From Candidatus Iainarchaeum sp. (lineage in GTDB: Archaea > B1Sed10-29): a stretch of 13,343 nucleotides of DNA. Location of the stretch: NCBI GenBank assembly GCA_003553825.1, contig PWFL01000057.1:1-13343 (forward strand). Reading direction: 5' to 3'. Below the pieces are notes generated by a model. It was not told the origin of the DNA. It ran no database searches and worked only from the letters and a program-made list of their open reading frames with translations. The position numbers and the translations under genes are program-made. Below, one piece after another: positions 6,528-13,343 of this stretch (its first letter is position 1; each line of letters starts with the position of its first letter).

Positions 6528-7679
6528 ATGGCTAAAAAAGACATATACAAAGAATACCAAGACAAACTACCTGAAAAACTCCTGGAAAAGGCAAAAGAAA
6601 AAAGCCAAGACCTAAATCAGAAACAAACAAAAGAAATGCTTGAAAAAACACTGAAAGAATACGAACAAAGAAAAATCGAGCCAGGAGAAGCAGCAGGAGG
6701 AATCGCAGCACAAGCAATAGGAGAAAGAGCCACACAGATGACGCTGAAAACATTCCACGTTGCAGGACTATCCGAAGGAGTCAGCGTAGTACAAGGACTG
6801 CCAAGAGTGGAAGAACTCGTGGAAACCAGGAAAAATCCAAAAAGAGAAGTATGCATGATAAAACCAAAAAAAGAATTCGAAACAAATAGAGAAAAAGTCG
6901 AGGAAATCAGGGCAAAAATAGAAGAAACAAAAGCAAAGGACATCGCCGAAATAGAAGAGGACTTCGCGGAAGAAAAAATAATAATAAAACCAGACCAAGA
7001 AAAAATGAAGGAACTAAACCTCGAGCCAAAAGAAATAGCCGAGAAGATAAAGAAAAAAATAAGAAGAACACCGGAAGAAGTAAAAAAAGACAAAATCATA
7101 TTCAAACCAAACTCATCAAGTCTAAAATCACTGAGAAGATACGTAGAAAAAACCGAAAAAACACGAGTAAAAGGAGTAGAAGAAATAGAAAGAGCAACAC
7201 TAGTAGAAAAAGAAACCGAAGAAGGAGAAACAAGATACGAAATACACACCGACGGAACAAACATGGAAGAAATACTAGAAATCGAAGAAGTGGACTCAAA
7301 AAGAACCTACTCAAACTCAGTACCTGAAACCTACAAAGTACTTGGAATAGAAGCAACAAGAGAAATACTGTACAGAGAACTAGTAAAAGTGACCGAAGAA
7401 TACGGAATAAACAAAAGACACCTACTACTCATAGCCGACGCACTAACAAGAAAAGGAAGACCAACACCAATAGGAAGACACGGATTATCAGGAGAAAAAA
7501 GCTCAGTACTAGCAAGAGCAGCATTCGAAGAACAAGTAAAACACCTGCTAAAAGCAGCACAAAAAGGAGAAAAAGACCCACTAAAAGGAATAGCGGAAAA
7601 CATAATAGTAGGAAACCCAATACCAATGGGAACAGGAACAGTGGACCTAAAAATAGATTTAGAACAACAAAAAAAGTAA
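6528..7679 (+). CDS. rpoA2: RNA polymerase subunit A'' (C-terminal part of A)
   Basis: This 383-residue protein is the C-terminal third of the largest RNA polymerase subunit, carrying the trigger loop, jaw and C-terminal clamp. After a Lys/Glu-rich N-terminal helix, the trigger-loop region reads EPGEAAGGIAAQAIGERATQMTLKTFH (residues 51-77, segment 6678-6758). The conserved GEPG/GEPA is GERA here, so Pro is Arg67; Gln70, Met71 and His77 are kept. A charged, probably coiled jaw region follows. The C-terminus has GRHGLSGEKSSVLARAAFE and the closing NPIPMGTGTVDLK, both classic for the family. ATG 6528 follows GGTGA at 6517-6521. The split between A' and A'' is the normal archaeal arrangement. Confidence 0.97.
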   Translation: MAKKDIYKEYQDKLPEKLLEKAKEKSQDLNQKQTKEMLEKTLKEYEQRKIEPGEAAGGIAAQAIGERATQMTLKTFHVAGLSEGVSVVQGLPRVEELVETRKNPKREVCMIKPKKEFETNREKVEEIRAKIEETKAKDIAEIEEDFAEEKIIIKPDQEKMKELNLEPKEIAEKIKKKIRRTPEEVKKDKIIFKPNSSSLKSLRRYVEKTEKTRVKGVEEIERATLVEKETEEGETRYEIHTDGTNMEEILEIEEVDSKRTYSNSVPETYKVLGIEATREILYRELVKVTEEYGINKRHLLLIADALTRKGRPTPIGRHGLSGEKSSVLARAAFEEQVKHLLKAAQKGEKDPLKGIAENIIVGNPIPMGTGTVDLKIDLEQQKK

Positions 7680-7691
7680 AAAAGGATAAAA

Positions 7692-7985
7692 ATGAAAATA
7701 CAACAAGCACTAAGAGAAATAATAAGAACAGGAGAAATAATCCACGGAACCAAAGAAACAATGGAACAAATAGAACAAGGAAACGCGGAACTAGTCGTAA
7801 TAGCGGAAAACACACCAAGAGAAATAAGGAAAAAAATAGAAGAAAAAACACAGGAAGAAAAAATCCCTCTAAAAATCTATCCAGGAACAAGCAAGGAACT
7901 AGGAGAAACATGCAGAAGACCGCACCTAGCAACAACAATAACCGTGAAAGACACAGGAAACGTCAAAAAACAACAAATACAATAA
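7692..7985 (+). CDS. rpl30e: ribosomal protein eL30 (L30e)
   Basis: This 97-residue protein of the L7Ae/L30e RNA-binding family belongs to the large ribosomal subunit. The N-terminal helix ends in TGEIIHGTKETMEQIE, followed by LVVIAENTP and the signature YPGTSKELGETCRRPH at residues 63-78. The length is normal. ATG 7692 sits 12 bases after the rpoA2 stop, with AGGA at 7683-7686, the same leader pattern as at ATG 3948. Its place between rpoA2 and nusA is standard in archaea. I see nothing unusual beyond the strong preference for A-ending codons. Confidence 0.95.
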   Translation: MKIQQALREIIRTGEIIHGTKETMEQIEQGNAELVVIAENTPREIRKKIEEKTQEEKIPLKIYPGTSKELGETCRRPHLATTITVKDTGNVKKQQIQ

Positions 7986-8037
7986 AAAAGAACAAAGAAC
8001 ACAAATAAACAAGGACAAGCAGCAAAAGTGAACAAAA

Positions 8038-8445
8038 ATGATCAAATACGGGCCAGAAGAAATCAAGACCATAAACCAATTCGAAGAAATAACAGGAGCA
8101 ACAGTAAAGGACTGCATAGTAAACGAAAAAGAAGCCACAATCCTTGTAAAACCCGAAGACCTAGGCCTAGCCATAGGAAAAAACGGTTCAATGATCAAAA
8201 AAGTCAAAAACAAACTAGGTAAAAAAATACACGTATACAAATACTCCGAAAACCTAGAAGAATTCATAAAAAACCTGTTCTACCCAGTAGAACCCGAAGA
8301 AGTAAAAGAAAAAGACGGAGAAGTAAAAGTAAAGGTAGAGCCAACCGACAAAAAAAGAACAATAGGAAGAGAAGGAAAAAAAGTGAAAAAAGTCAAAGAA
8401 CTAACACAAAGACACTTCGACATAGAAAACATCAAAATCCTATAA
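8038..8445 (+). CDS. nusA: NusA-like KH-domain transcription factor
   Basis: This 135-residue archaeal NusA homologue consists of little more than two KH RNA-binding domains. It lacks the N-terminal polymerase-binding and S1 domains of bacterial NusA. KH1 has the GXXG loop at residues 47-50 (GKNG) within LGLAIGKNGSMI. KH2 has GREG at 110-113 within RTIGREGKKVKKV. It is thought to bind RNA and influence elongation or termination. The length is at the short end of the usual 135-150. ATG 8038 is 52 bases after rpl30e, with GTGA at 8028-8031 as a partial Shine-Dalgarno. GTG 8028 is not in frame with ATG 8038. The position directly before rps12 is conserved in euryarchaea. Confidence 0.95.
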   Translation: MIKYGPEEIKTINQFEEITGATVKDCIVNEKEATILVKPEDLGLAIGKNGSMIKKVKNKLGKKIHVYKYSENLEEFIKNLFYPVEPEEVKEKDGEVKVKVEPTDKKRTIGREGKKVKKVKELTQRHFDIENIKIL

Positions 8446-8515
8446 CAACTCAAAAACAATAAATACCTCAAAAAACAAAAAATGCACACGTAAAAATCAG
8501 AAAAGGTAGATAAAA

Positions 8516-8944
8516 ATGCCAGGCGAATTCGCAGCAAGGAAACTCAAGAAAAAAAGAAAAAAAGACAGATGGAGCGACAGCGCCTACGTAAAAAGAATGA
8601 GAAAACAAGCCGGCAAACTACAAGACCCTCTAGAAGGAGCACCACAAGCAAGAGGAATAGTACTACAAAGAAAAGGAATAGAACAAAAACAACCCTCATC
8701 AGGAATCATAAAATGCGCAAGAGTACAATTACTGAAAAACGGAAAAGTAGTAACAGCACACATGCCAAAAGACGGAGCAGTGGACGTAATAGACGAACAC
8801 GACGAAGTACTAATAGAAGGAGTAGGAGGAGCACAAGGAGGACCAGTAGGAACAATGGCAGGGATAAAATACAAAGTAATCAAAGTCAACGGAGTATCAC
8901 TCCAAGAAGTAATAAAAGGAAACGTGGAAAAACCACAGAGATAG
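8516..8944 (+). CDS. rps12: ribosomal protein uS12 (S12)
   Basis: This is the 142-residue small-subunit protein that lines the decoding centre. FAARKLKKKRKKDRWSD, DPLEGAPQARGIVL and FIDEHDEVLIEG-like blocks identify the archaeal form, and KYKVIKVNGVSL closes it. Two loops facing the codon-anticodon helix depart from consensus. The usual QPNSAIRKC is QPSSGIIKC (59-67), and the usual GDIPG is GTMAG (112-116). ATG 8516 follows GGTAGAT at 8505-8511, the same leader as fusA. The stop is TAG, the only one in the window. The 70-base spacer before it is A-rich, with no convincing promoter. Confidence 0.96.
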   Translation: MPGEFAARKLKKKRKKDRWSDSAYVKRMRKQAGKLQDPLEGAPQARGIVLQRKGIEQKQPSSGIIKCARVQLLKNGKVVTAHMPKDGAVDVIDEHDEVLIEGVGGAQGGPVGTMAGIKYKVIKVNGVSLQEVIKGNVEKPQR

Positions 8945-8948
8945 TGAT
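8944..8948 (+). promoter_or_regulatory. ribosome-binding site deciding the rps7 start
   Basis: GTGAT at 8944-8948 overlaps the rps12 stop and is complementary to the AUCAC part of the archaeal 16S 3' end. It lies four bases before ATG 8953. The same GTG could be an in-frame start adding three residues (Met-Ile-Asn). Homologues begin close to KVFGKWD, which supports ATG 8953. Confidence 0.55.
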
Positions 8949-8952
8949 CAAC

Positions 8953-9552
8953 ATGGAAAAAGTATTTGGAAAATGGGACACAGAAGAAATAGAAATAGAG
9001 GATCCAGGACTAAAAAACTACATTAACTTAAACCCTGAAACACCTCTACACAAACAAGGAAAACAAGTAAAAGAACCACCAGTAAGACCAAGCGTACACA
9101 TAGTCGAAAGATTGATAAACACCCTAATGAGAGGAGGAACAGGAAGAAAGATAAGTGGAAAAGTAATAAGGCACAGAGGCGGAACAGGTAAAAAAAGCAA
9201 AATGTATAAAACAGTCAAGGAAACCTTTGAAAAAATAGAAGAAGAAACCGGGAAAAACCCAATAGAAATACTTGTAAAAGCCATAGAGAACGCGGCACCA
9301 AGAGAAGAAACAACAATGATAGAAAGAGGAGGAATAAAAAGACACCAAGCAGTCGACTCATCACCAAAAAGAAGAGTGGACTTCGCAATACGAAACATAG
9401 GGAAATCAGTAGCAATAAACACCTACAAATCAACAAAATCAACCTCAGAAGTGCTCAAAGACGAATTAATAAAGGCATCAAACAACGATTCAGACTCATT
9501 CGCAATAGCACAAAAAATAAACGTAGAAAGAGTAGCACAAAGCTCAAAATAA
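8953..9552 (+). CDS. rps7: ribosomal protein uS7 (S7)
   Basis: This 199-residue small-subunit head protein nucleates 16S rRNA 3'-domain assembly. Family motifs are KVFGKWD at the N-terminus, DPGLKNYINLNP near 21-32, VHIVERLINTLMR and NPIEILVKAIENAAPREET. These are followed by RHQAVDSSPKRRVDFAIRNI, NNDSDSFAI, and the typical closing ERVAQSSK. The length is in the normal archaeal range. The frame stays open far upstream through rps12, but that part is an out-of-frame shadow. The start at 8953 is set by homology and by the GTGAT element. It lies 8 bases after rps12 and 14 before fusA, so it is probably translationally coupled. Confidence 0.95.
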   Translation: MEKVFGKWDTEEIEIEDPGLKNYINLNPETPLHKQGKQVKEPPVRPSVHIVERLINTLMRGGTGRKISGKVIRHRGGTGKKSKMYKTVKETFEKIEEETGKNPIEILVKAIENAAPREETTMIERGGIKRHQAVDSSPKRRVDFAIRNIGKSVAINTYKSTKSTSEVLKDELIKASNNDSDSFAIAQKINVERVAQSSK

Positions 9553-9566
9553 AAAGGTAGATAAAC

Positions 9567-12266
9567 ATGGGTAGAAAAGAAAAAATGGCGGAAAGAGTAC
9601 ACGAATTAATGTACAACACCGACAAAATCAGGAATATAGGCATAGCAGCACATATCGACCACGGAAAATGCGTTGCGCCCGAAGCAAAAATAACACTAGC
9701 AAATGGAGAAGAAAAAACAGCAAAAGAACTATTCGAAGAAATAAAAAAAGAAGGAGAAGAAAAAGAAACAGGACCAACAAGTCAAGCACCCGGAAAAGCA
9801 TACGCACCGGAAAAGACGGTGAAACTACAGAGCTATAACCCAAAAATGGAAGAAATAGAAGAAAAAGAAATAACAAGAGCCTGGAAAATGGAAAAAACAG
9901 AACCATTAGTACAAATAAAAACCGAAACTGGTCAAGAAATCAAGACAACACCCGAACATCTGTTCCTATTCAAAGAAGACGACGTATACAAATTTAAAAG
10001 ATCGGATAACCTGAAAGAAGGAGAAAAAATAATAAGCACACAAAAAATCGAGGAAGATGGAAAACCCGAAGAAACAGAGATAGTAGAGATAAAAAGAACC
10101 GAAAAAGAAGACTACGTCTACGACTTCACAGTACCAAGACTACACAACTTCATATGCGAAGATCTAGTCATACACAATACTACACTATCAGATAACTTAA
10201 TCTACGGCGCAGGACTAATGAGCGGAGAACTAGCAGGAGAAGAACTAGTAATGGATACAATGGAAGAAGAACAAGAAAGAGGAATAACCATAGAAAGCGC
10301 CAACATATCCATGGTCTACGAATACGATGACGACGAATACCTCGTGAACCTGATAGACACACCCGGACACGTGGACTTTGGAGGAGAAGTAACAAGAGCA
10401 ATGAGAGCAGTAGATGGATGCGTGATCGTGGTAGGAGCCGTAGAAGGAGTAATGCCACAAACCGAAACAGTGGTAAGACAAGCACTGGAAGAAAAAGTCA
10501 AGCCCGTACTATACATCAACAAAGTCGATAGACTAATCACGGAACTACAGGTAGACGAAAAAGAACTTAAAAAGAGATTAATGGATACGATCAAAGAAGT
10601 AAACCAATTAGTAAGAAACTACGCCCCAAACAAAGAACTAGCCGAAGAATGGAAAATGACCGTGGAAAACGGATCAGTAGCATTCGGATCCGCACTATAC
10701 AACTGGGGAATATCAAAACCCTACATGGAAAAAACCGGAATCACATTCAAAGACATCTACGAATACCTGAAAAACGAAAATCAAGAAGAACTCGCGGAAA
10801 AAACACCAGTATACAGAGTAGTACTAGACATGGTAGCAAAACACCTACCAAACCCAAAAGAATCACAAAAATACAGAATACCAGAGATATGGAAAGGAGA
10901 TCCGGAGTCACACGAAGGAAAAATAATGAAGGAATGCGACAAAGACGGAGACTTAATAATGCTGGTAACCGACCTTCAAAAAGACCCACATGTCGGACAA
11001 GTAGCCACCGCAAGAATATACAGCGGCACGGTAAGAGAAGGACAAAAAGTAAGATTGCTTAACTCACATGTAGATGCAAAAATACAACAAGCAGGAATCG
11101 CAATGGAATCCGGAAGAAAACAACTAGAAGACATACCAGCAGGAAACATAGCCGCACTAACAGGAATAGGAGACGCCTTCTCAGGAGAAACCGTGTCAGA
11201 AATAGACATGGTGCCATTCGAAAGCATAGAACATCATTCAGACCCAGTAGTAACAAAATCAATAGAGCCAAAAGACCCAAAAGAACTTCCAAAACTAATA
11301 GAAGCAATGAGAGAAACAGAAAAAGAAGACCCAACCATACAAGAAGACATAAACGAAGAAACAGGAGAATACAGGATATCAGGACAGGGAGAACTACACC
11401 TAGAAGTAACCGAGGAAAAAATATCCAAACACAAAGGAGTAGAATGCAGCACAAGTCAACCAATAGTCGTTTACAGAGAAACAACCACAAGAGAATCACA
11501 AGAAGTAAAACCAAAAACACCTAACCGTCATAACCAATTCGTGATCCAAGTAAAACCCCTCGAAGAAGGAATAGCGGAAGCAATACAAGAAGGAGAGATA
11601 ACACCAGACATAAAAGACAAAAAAGAACTAGCAAAAAAACTAAGAGAACACGGAATGGATAAAAAGCAATCAAAAAACGTATGGAGCATAAAAGGAGACA
11701 ACATGCTAATCAACGACAGCAAAGGAGTACAGTACCTAAACGAAACAAAAGACCTAGTAGTCCAAGCATTCGAAGAAGCAATGGACGAAGGACCACTAGC
11801 AAGAGAAAAAATATCAAGAGTCAAACTACTCATAAAAGACGCATCACTACACGAAGACGCAGTACACAGAGGACCAGCACAAGTAATACCCACGCTCAAA
11901 AAAGGAATAAAAGCCGCGATACTAACAGGAAAACCAAAACTACTCGAACCAAAGAAAAAGATCTACATAGACACACCACAGGACTTCGTGGGAGAAGTGT
12001 CAAAAGACATAAGGAACAGAAGAGGAAAAGTAGAAAACATAAAGCAAAAAGGAAGAACAGCAGAAGTAGAAGCAAAGGTGCCAGTAGCGGAAACATTCGG
12101 ATTCTCAAACGACATAAGAAGCCTGACACAAGGGAAGGCACTATGGAGCCAAGAATACCACGGATACGAACCACTACCAAAGAGTCTACAAAAAGAAAAA
12201 ATCCAGGAAATAAGACAGAGAAAAGGACTAAAAGAAGGAGTACCCGACCCCAACGAATTAATTTAA
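9567..12266 (+). CDS. fusA: translation elongation factor EF-2 (aEF-2) precursor containing an intein
   Basis: This 899-residue precursor encodes the GTPase that moves tRNA and mRNA during translocation. Removing the 170-residue intein (35-204) leaves 729 residues, the usual archaeal EF-2 length. The P-loop AHIDHGK/TTL is split by the intein. G2 is RGITI, G3 is DTPGH (264-268) and G4 is NKVD (318-321). Domains III-V follow. The diphthamide loop HEDAVHRGPAQV has the modifiable histidine at precursor residue 767 (597 after splicing). The C-terminus RQRKGLKEGVPDPNELI is typical. ATG 9567 follows GGTAGAT at 9556-9562. A splice-dead precursor could not bind GTP, so splicing must be efficient in the cell. 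Confidence 0.97.
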   Translation: MGRKEKMAERVHELMYNTDKIRNIGIAAHIDHGKCVAPEAKITLANGEEKTAKELFEEIKKEGEEKETGPTSQAPGKAYAPEKTVKLQSYNPKMEEIEEKEITRAWKMEKTEPLVQIKTETGQEIKTTPEHLFLFKEDDVYKFKRSDNLKEGEKIISTQKIEEDGKPEETEIVEIKRTEKEDYVYDFTVPRLHNFICEDLVIHNTTLSDNLIYGAGLMSGELAGEELVMDTMEEEQERGITIESANISMVYEYDDDEYLVNLIDTPGHVDFGGEVTRAMRAVDGCVIVVGAVEGVMPQTETVVRQALEEKVKPVLYINKVDRLITELQVDEKELKKRLMDTIKEVNQLVRNYAPNKELAEEWKMTVENGSVAFGSALYNWGISKPYMEKTGITFKDIYEYLKNENQEELAEKTPVYRVVLDMVAKHLPNPKESQKYRIPEIWKGDPESHEGKIMKECDKDGDLIMLVTDLQKDPHVGQVATARIYSGTVREGQKVRLLNSHVDAKIQQAGIAMESGRKQLEDIPAGNIAALTGIGDAFSGETVSEIDMVPFESIEHHSDPVVTKSIEPKDPKELPKLIEAMRETEKEDPTIQEDINEETGEYRISGQGELHLEVTEEKISKHKGVECSTSQPIVVYRETTTRESQEVKPKTPNRHNQFVIQVKPLEEGIAEAIQEGEITPDIKDKKELAKKLREHGMDKKQSKNVWSIKGDNMLINDSKGVQYLNETKDLVVQAFEEAMDEGPLAREKISRVKLLIKDASLHEDAVHRGPAQVIPTLKKGIKAAILTGKPKLLEPKKKIYIDTPQDFVGEVSKDIRNRRGKVENIKQKGRTAEVEAKVPVAETFGFSNDIRSLTQGKALWSQEYHGYEPLPKSLQKEKIQEIRQRKGLKEGVPDPNELI
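9669..10178 (+). mobile_element. mini-intein inside the P-loop of EF-2
   Basis: These 170 codons interrupt the EF-2 P-loop exactly between Lys34 and Thr205 of the precursor. All class-1 splicing motifs are visible. Cys1 starts block A (CVAPEAKITLANG). Block B has TPEH with the catalytic His at intein residue 97. Block F reads VYDFTVPRLHNFI (150-162), with Asp152. The end is VIHN with His169 and Asn170, followed by Thr as the +1 nucleophile. There is no LAGLIDADG or HNH endonuclease, so it cannot home by itself. A Glu/Lys/Pro-rich stretch at intein residues 28-50 may be a linker. Codon use is host-like but slightly more mixed, suggesting long residence. Confidence 0.93.
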
Positions 12267-12304
12267 ATCAATAAATTCATATAACAAAACTCATCTCTAC
12301 AAAG

Positions 12305-12314
12305 TATTTAAATA
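12305..12314 (+). promoter_or_regulatory. probable TATA box of the tuf promoter
   Basis: TATTTAAATA is a palindromic AT-rich block and close to an archaeal TATA box, preceded by ACAAAG as a poor BRE. A start about 25 bases downstream, near 12333-12340, would give a tuf leader of roughly 75-80 nt that includes the hairpin. A separate promoter for the abundant EF-1A makes sense. Confidence 0.5.
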
Positions 12315-12344
12315 AGAATAAGAACAATATAGGTAGAGAAAATA

Positions 12345-12366
12345 GGTACTGCGAAGAAACAGTACC
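12345..12366 (+). promoter_or_regulatory. perfect 7-bp hairpin in the tuf leader
   Basis: GGTACTG (12345-12351) pairs perfectly with CAGTACC (12360-12366) around an eight-base loop, CGAAGAAA. It contains three G-C and four A-T/G-C mixed pairs in an otherwise A-rich leader, and lies near the predicted mRNA 5' end. It is not followed by T's. It may stabilise the message or act in control of tuf expression. Confidence 0.5.
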
Positions 12367-12402
12367 ACCACAAAAAACCAAGATAAATATTCTAACACTA
12401 AC

Positions 12403-12409
12403 GGAGGTG
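12403..12409 (+). promoter_or_regulatory. strong Shine-Dalgarno of tuf
   Basis: GGAGGTG, five bases before ATG 12415, is a full match to the archaeal 16S 3' end. It is clearly stronger than the short A-rich sites used by most genes in the operon, and fits high expression of EF-1A. Confidence 0.8.
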
Positions 12410-12414
12410 CTTAC

Positions 12415-13343
<929 letters not shown>

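Larger units (their letters stand above)
12267..12414 (+). promoter_or_regulatory. tuf control region (fusA-tuf spacer)
   Basis: This 148-base spacer is the longest inside the operon. Its parts are a TATA-like box at 12305-12314, two copies of ATAGGTA (12329-12335 and 12342-12348) around the expected transcription start, a perfect hairpin at 12345-12366, and a strong Shine-Dalgarno at 12403-12409. No T run follows the fusA stop, so readthrough from upstream also seems possible. Confidence 0.55.

Noticed and set aside
8161..8170. Palindrome CTAGGCCTAG, which resembles the arms of the repeat at 520-570
   Set aside because: It lies in the coding sequence of the first KH domain and is explained by the codons for the conserved Leu-Gly-Leu.
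8569..8952. Long open upstream extension of the rps7 frame, giving 327 residues in total
   Set aside because: It overlaps rps12 in another frame, is a low-complexity Arg/Thr/Asn sequence with no homology, and the uS7 homology begins at ATG 8953.
11681..12274. 197-residue plus-strand ORF overlapping the end of fusA
   Set aside because: It is an out-of-frame shadow, rich in Arg, Thr and Lys. EF-2 domain V is intact in the true frame.

Overview
The window is an archaeal RNA polymerase and translation operon, read entirely on the + strand. In order it carries rpoH, rpoB2 (B''), rpoB1 (B'), rpoA1 (A'), rpoA2 (A''), rpl30e, a nusA-like gene, rps12, rps7, fusA (aEF-2) and the first three quarters of tuf (aEF-1A), which runs off the right edge. 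The order is the classic euryarchaeal one, and the spacers are short enough to suggest one long transcript from rpoH through fusA. tuf has its own likely promoter and a hairpin in its leader.

Organism (inference): an archaeon with a split B subunit. This is typical of halophiles, many methanogens and some DPANN lineages. The proteins are slightly short, rich in Glu and Lys, and divergent at positions that are normally fixed. The coding strand is about half A and very poor in T: in 8521-8580, for example, I count 31 A and 4 T. Arg is almost always AGA, Ile ATA, Gly GGA and Leu CTA. I favour a DPANN archaeon, possibly near Nanohaloarchaeota, but this is a guess that a phylogeny would have to settle.

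Layout: 1-267 is an A-rich leader with a possible promoter. 268-507 is rpoH. 508-607 is a spacer with a perfect 7-bp inverted repeat. 608-7679 holds the four large polymerase genes. 7692-8445 holds L30e and the NusA-like KH protein. 8516-9552 holds uS12 and uS7. 9567-12266 is EF-2 interrupted by an intein. 12267-12414 is the tuf control region, and 12415 to the end is tuf.

The most notable points are these. (1) rpoA1 has an in-frame TAA at 4008-4010. It separates a 20-codon piece, which encodes the family's normal N-terminus and has the operon's usual ribosome-binding signal, from the 821-codon remainder. (2) A 170-residue mini-intein lies inside the GTP-binding P-loop of EF-2, exactly between Lys and Thr, while the P-loop of EF-1A next door is intact. 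(3) Several nearly universal residues of the RNA polymerase active centre (bridge helix, trigger loop, two B' motifs) are replaced. The decoding-centre loops of uS12 are altered as well. (4) The sense strand is almost free of T runs, the signal archaeal polymerase uses to stop.
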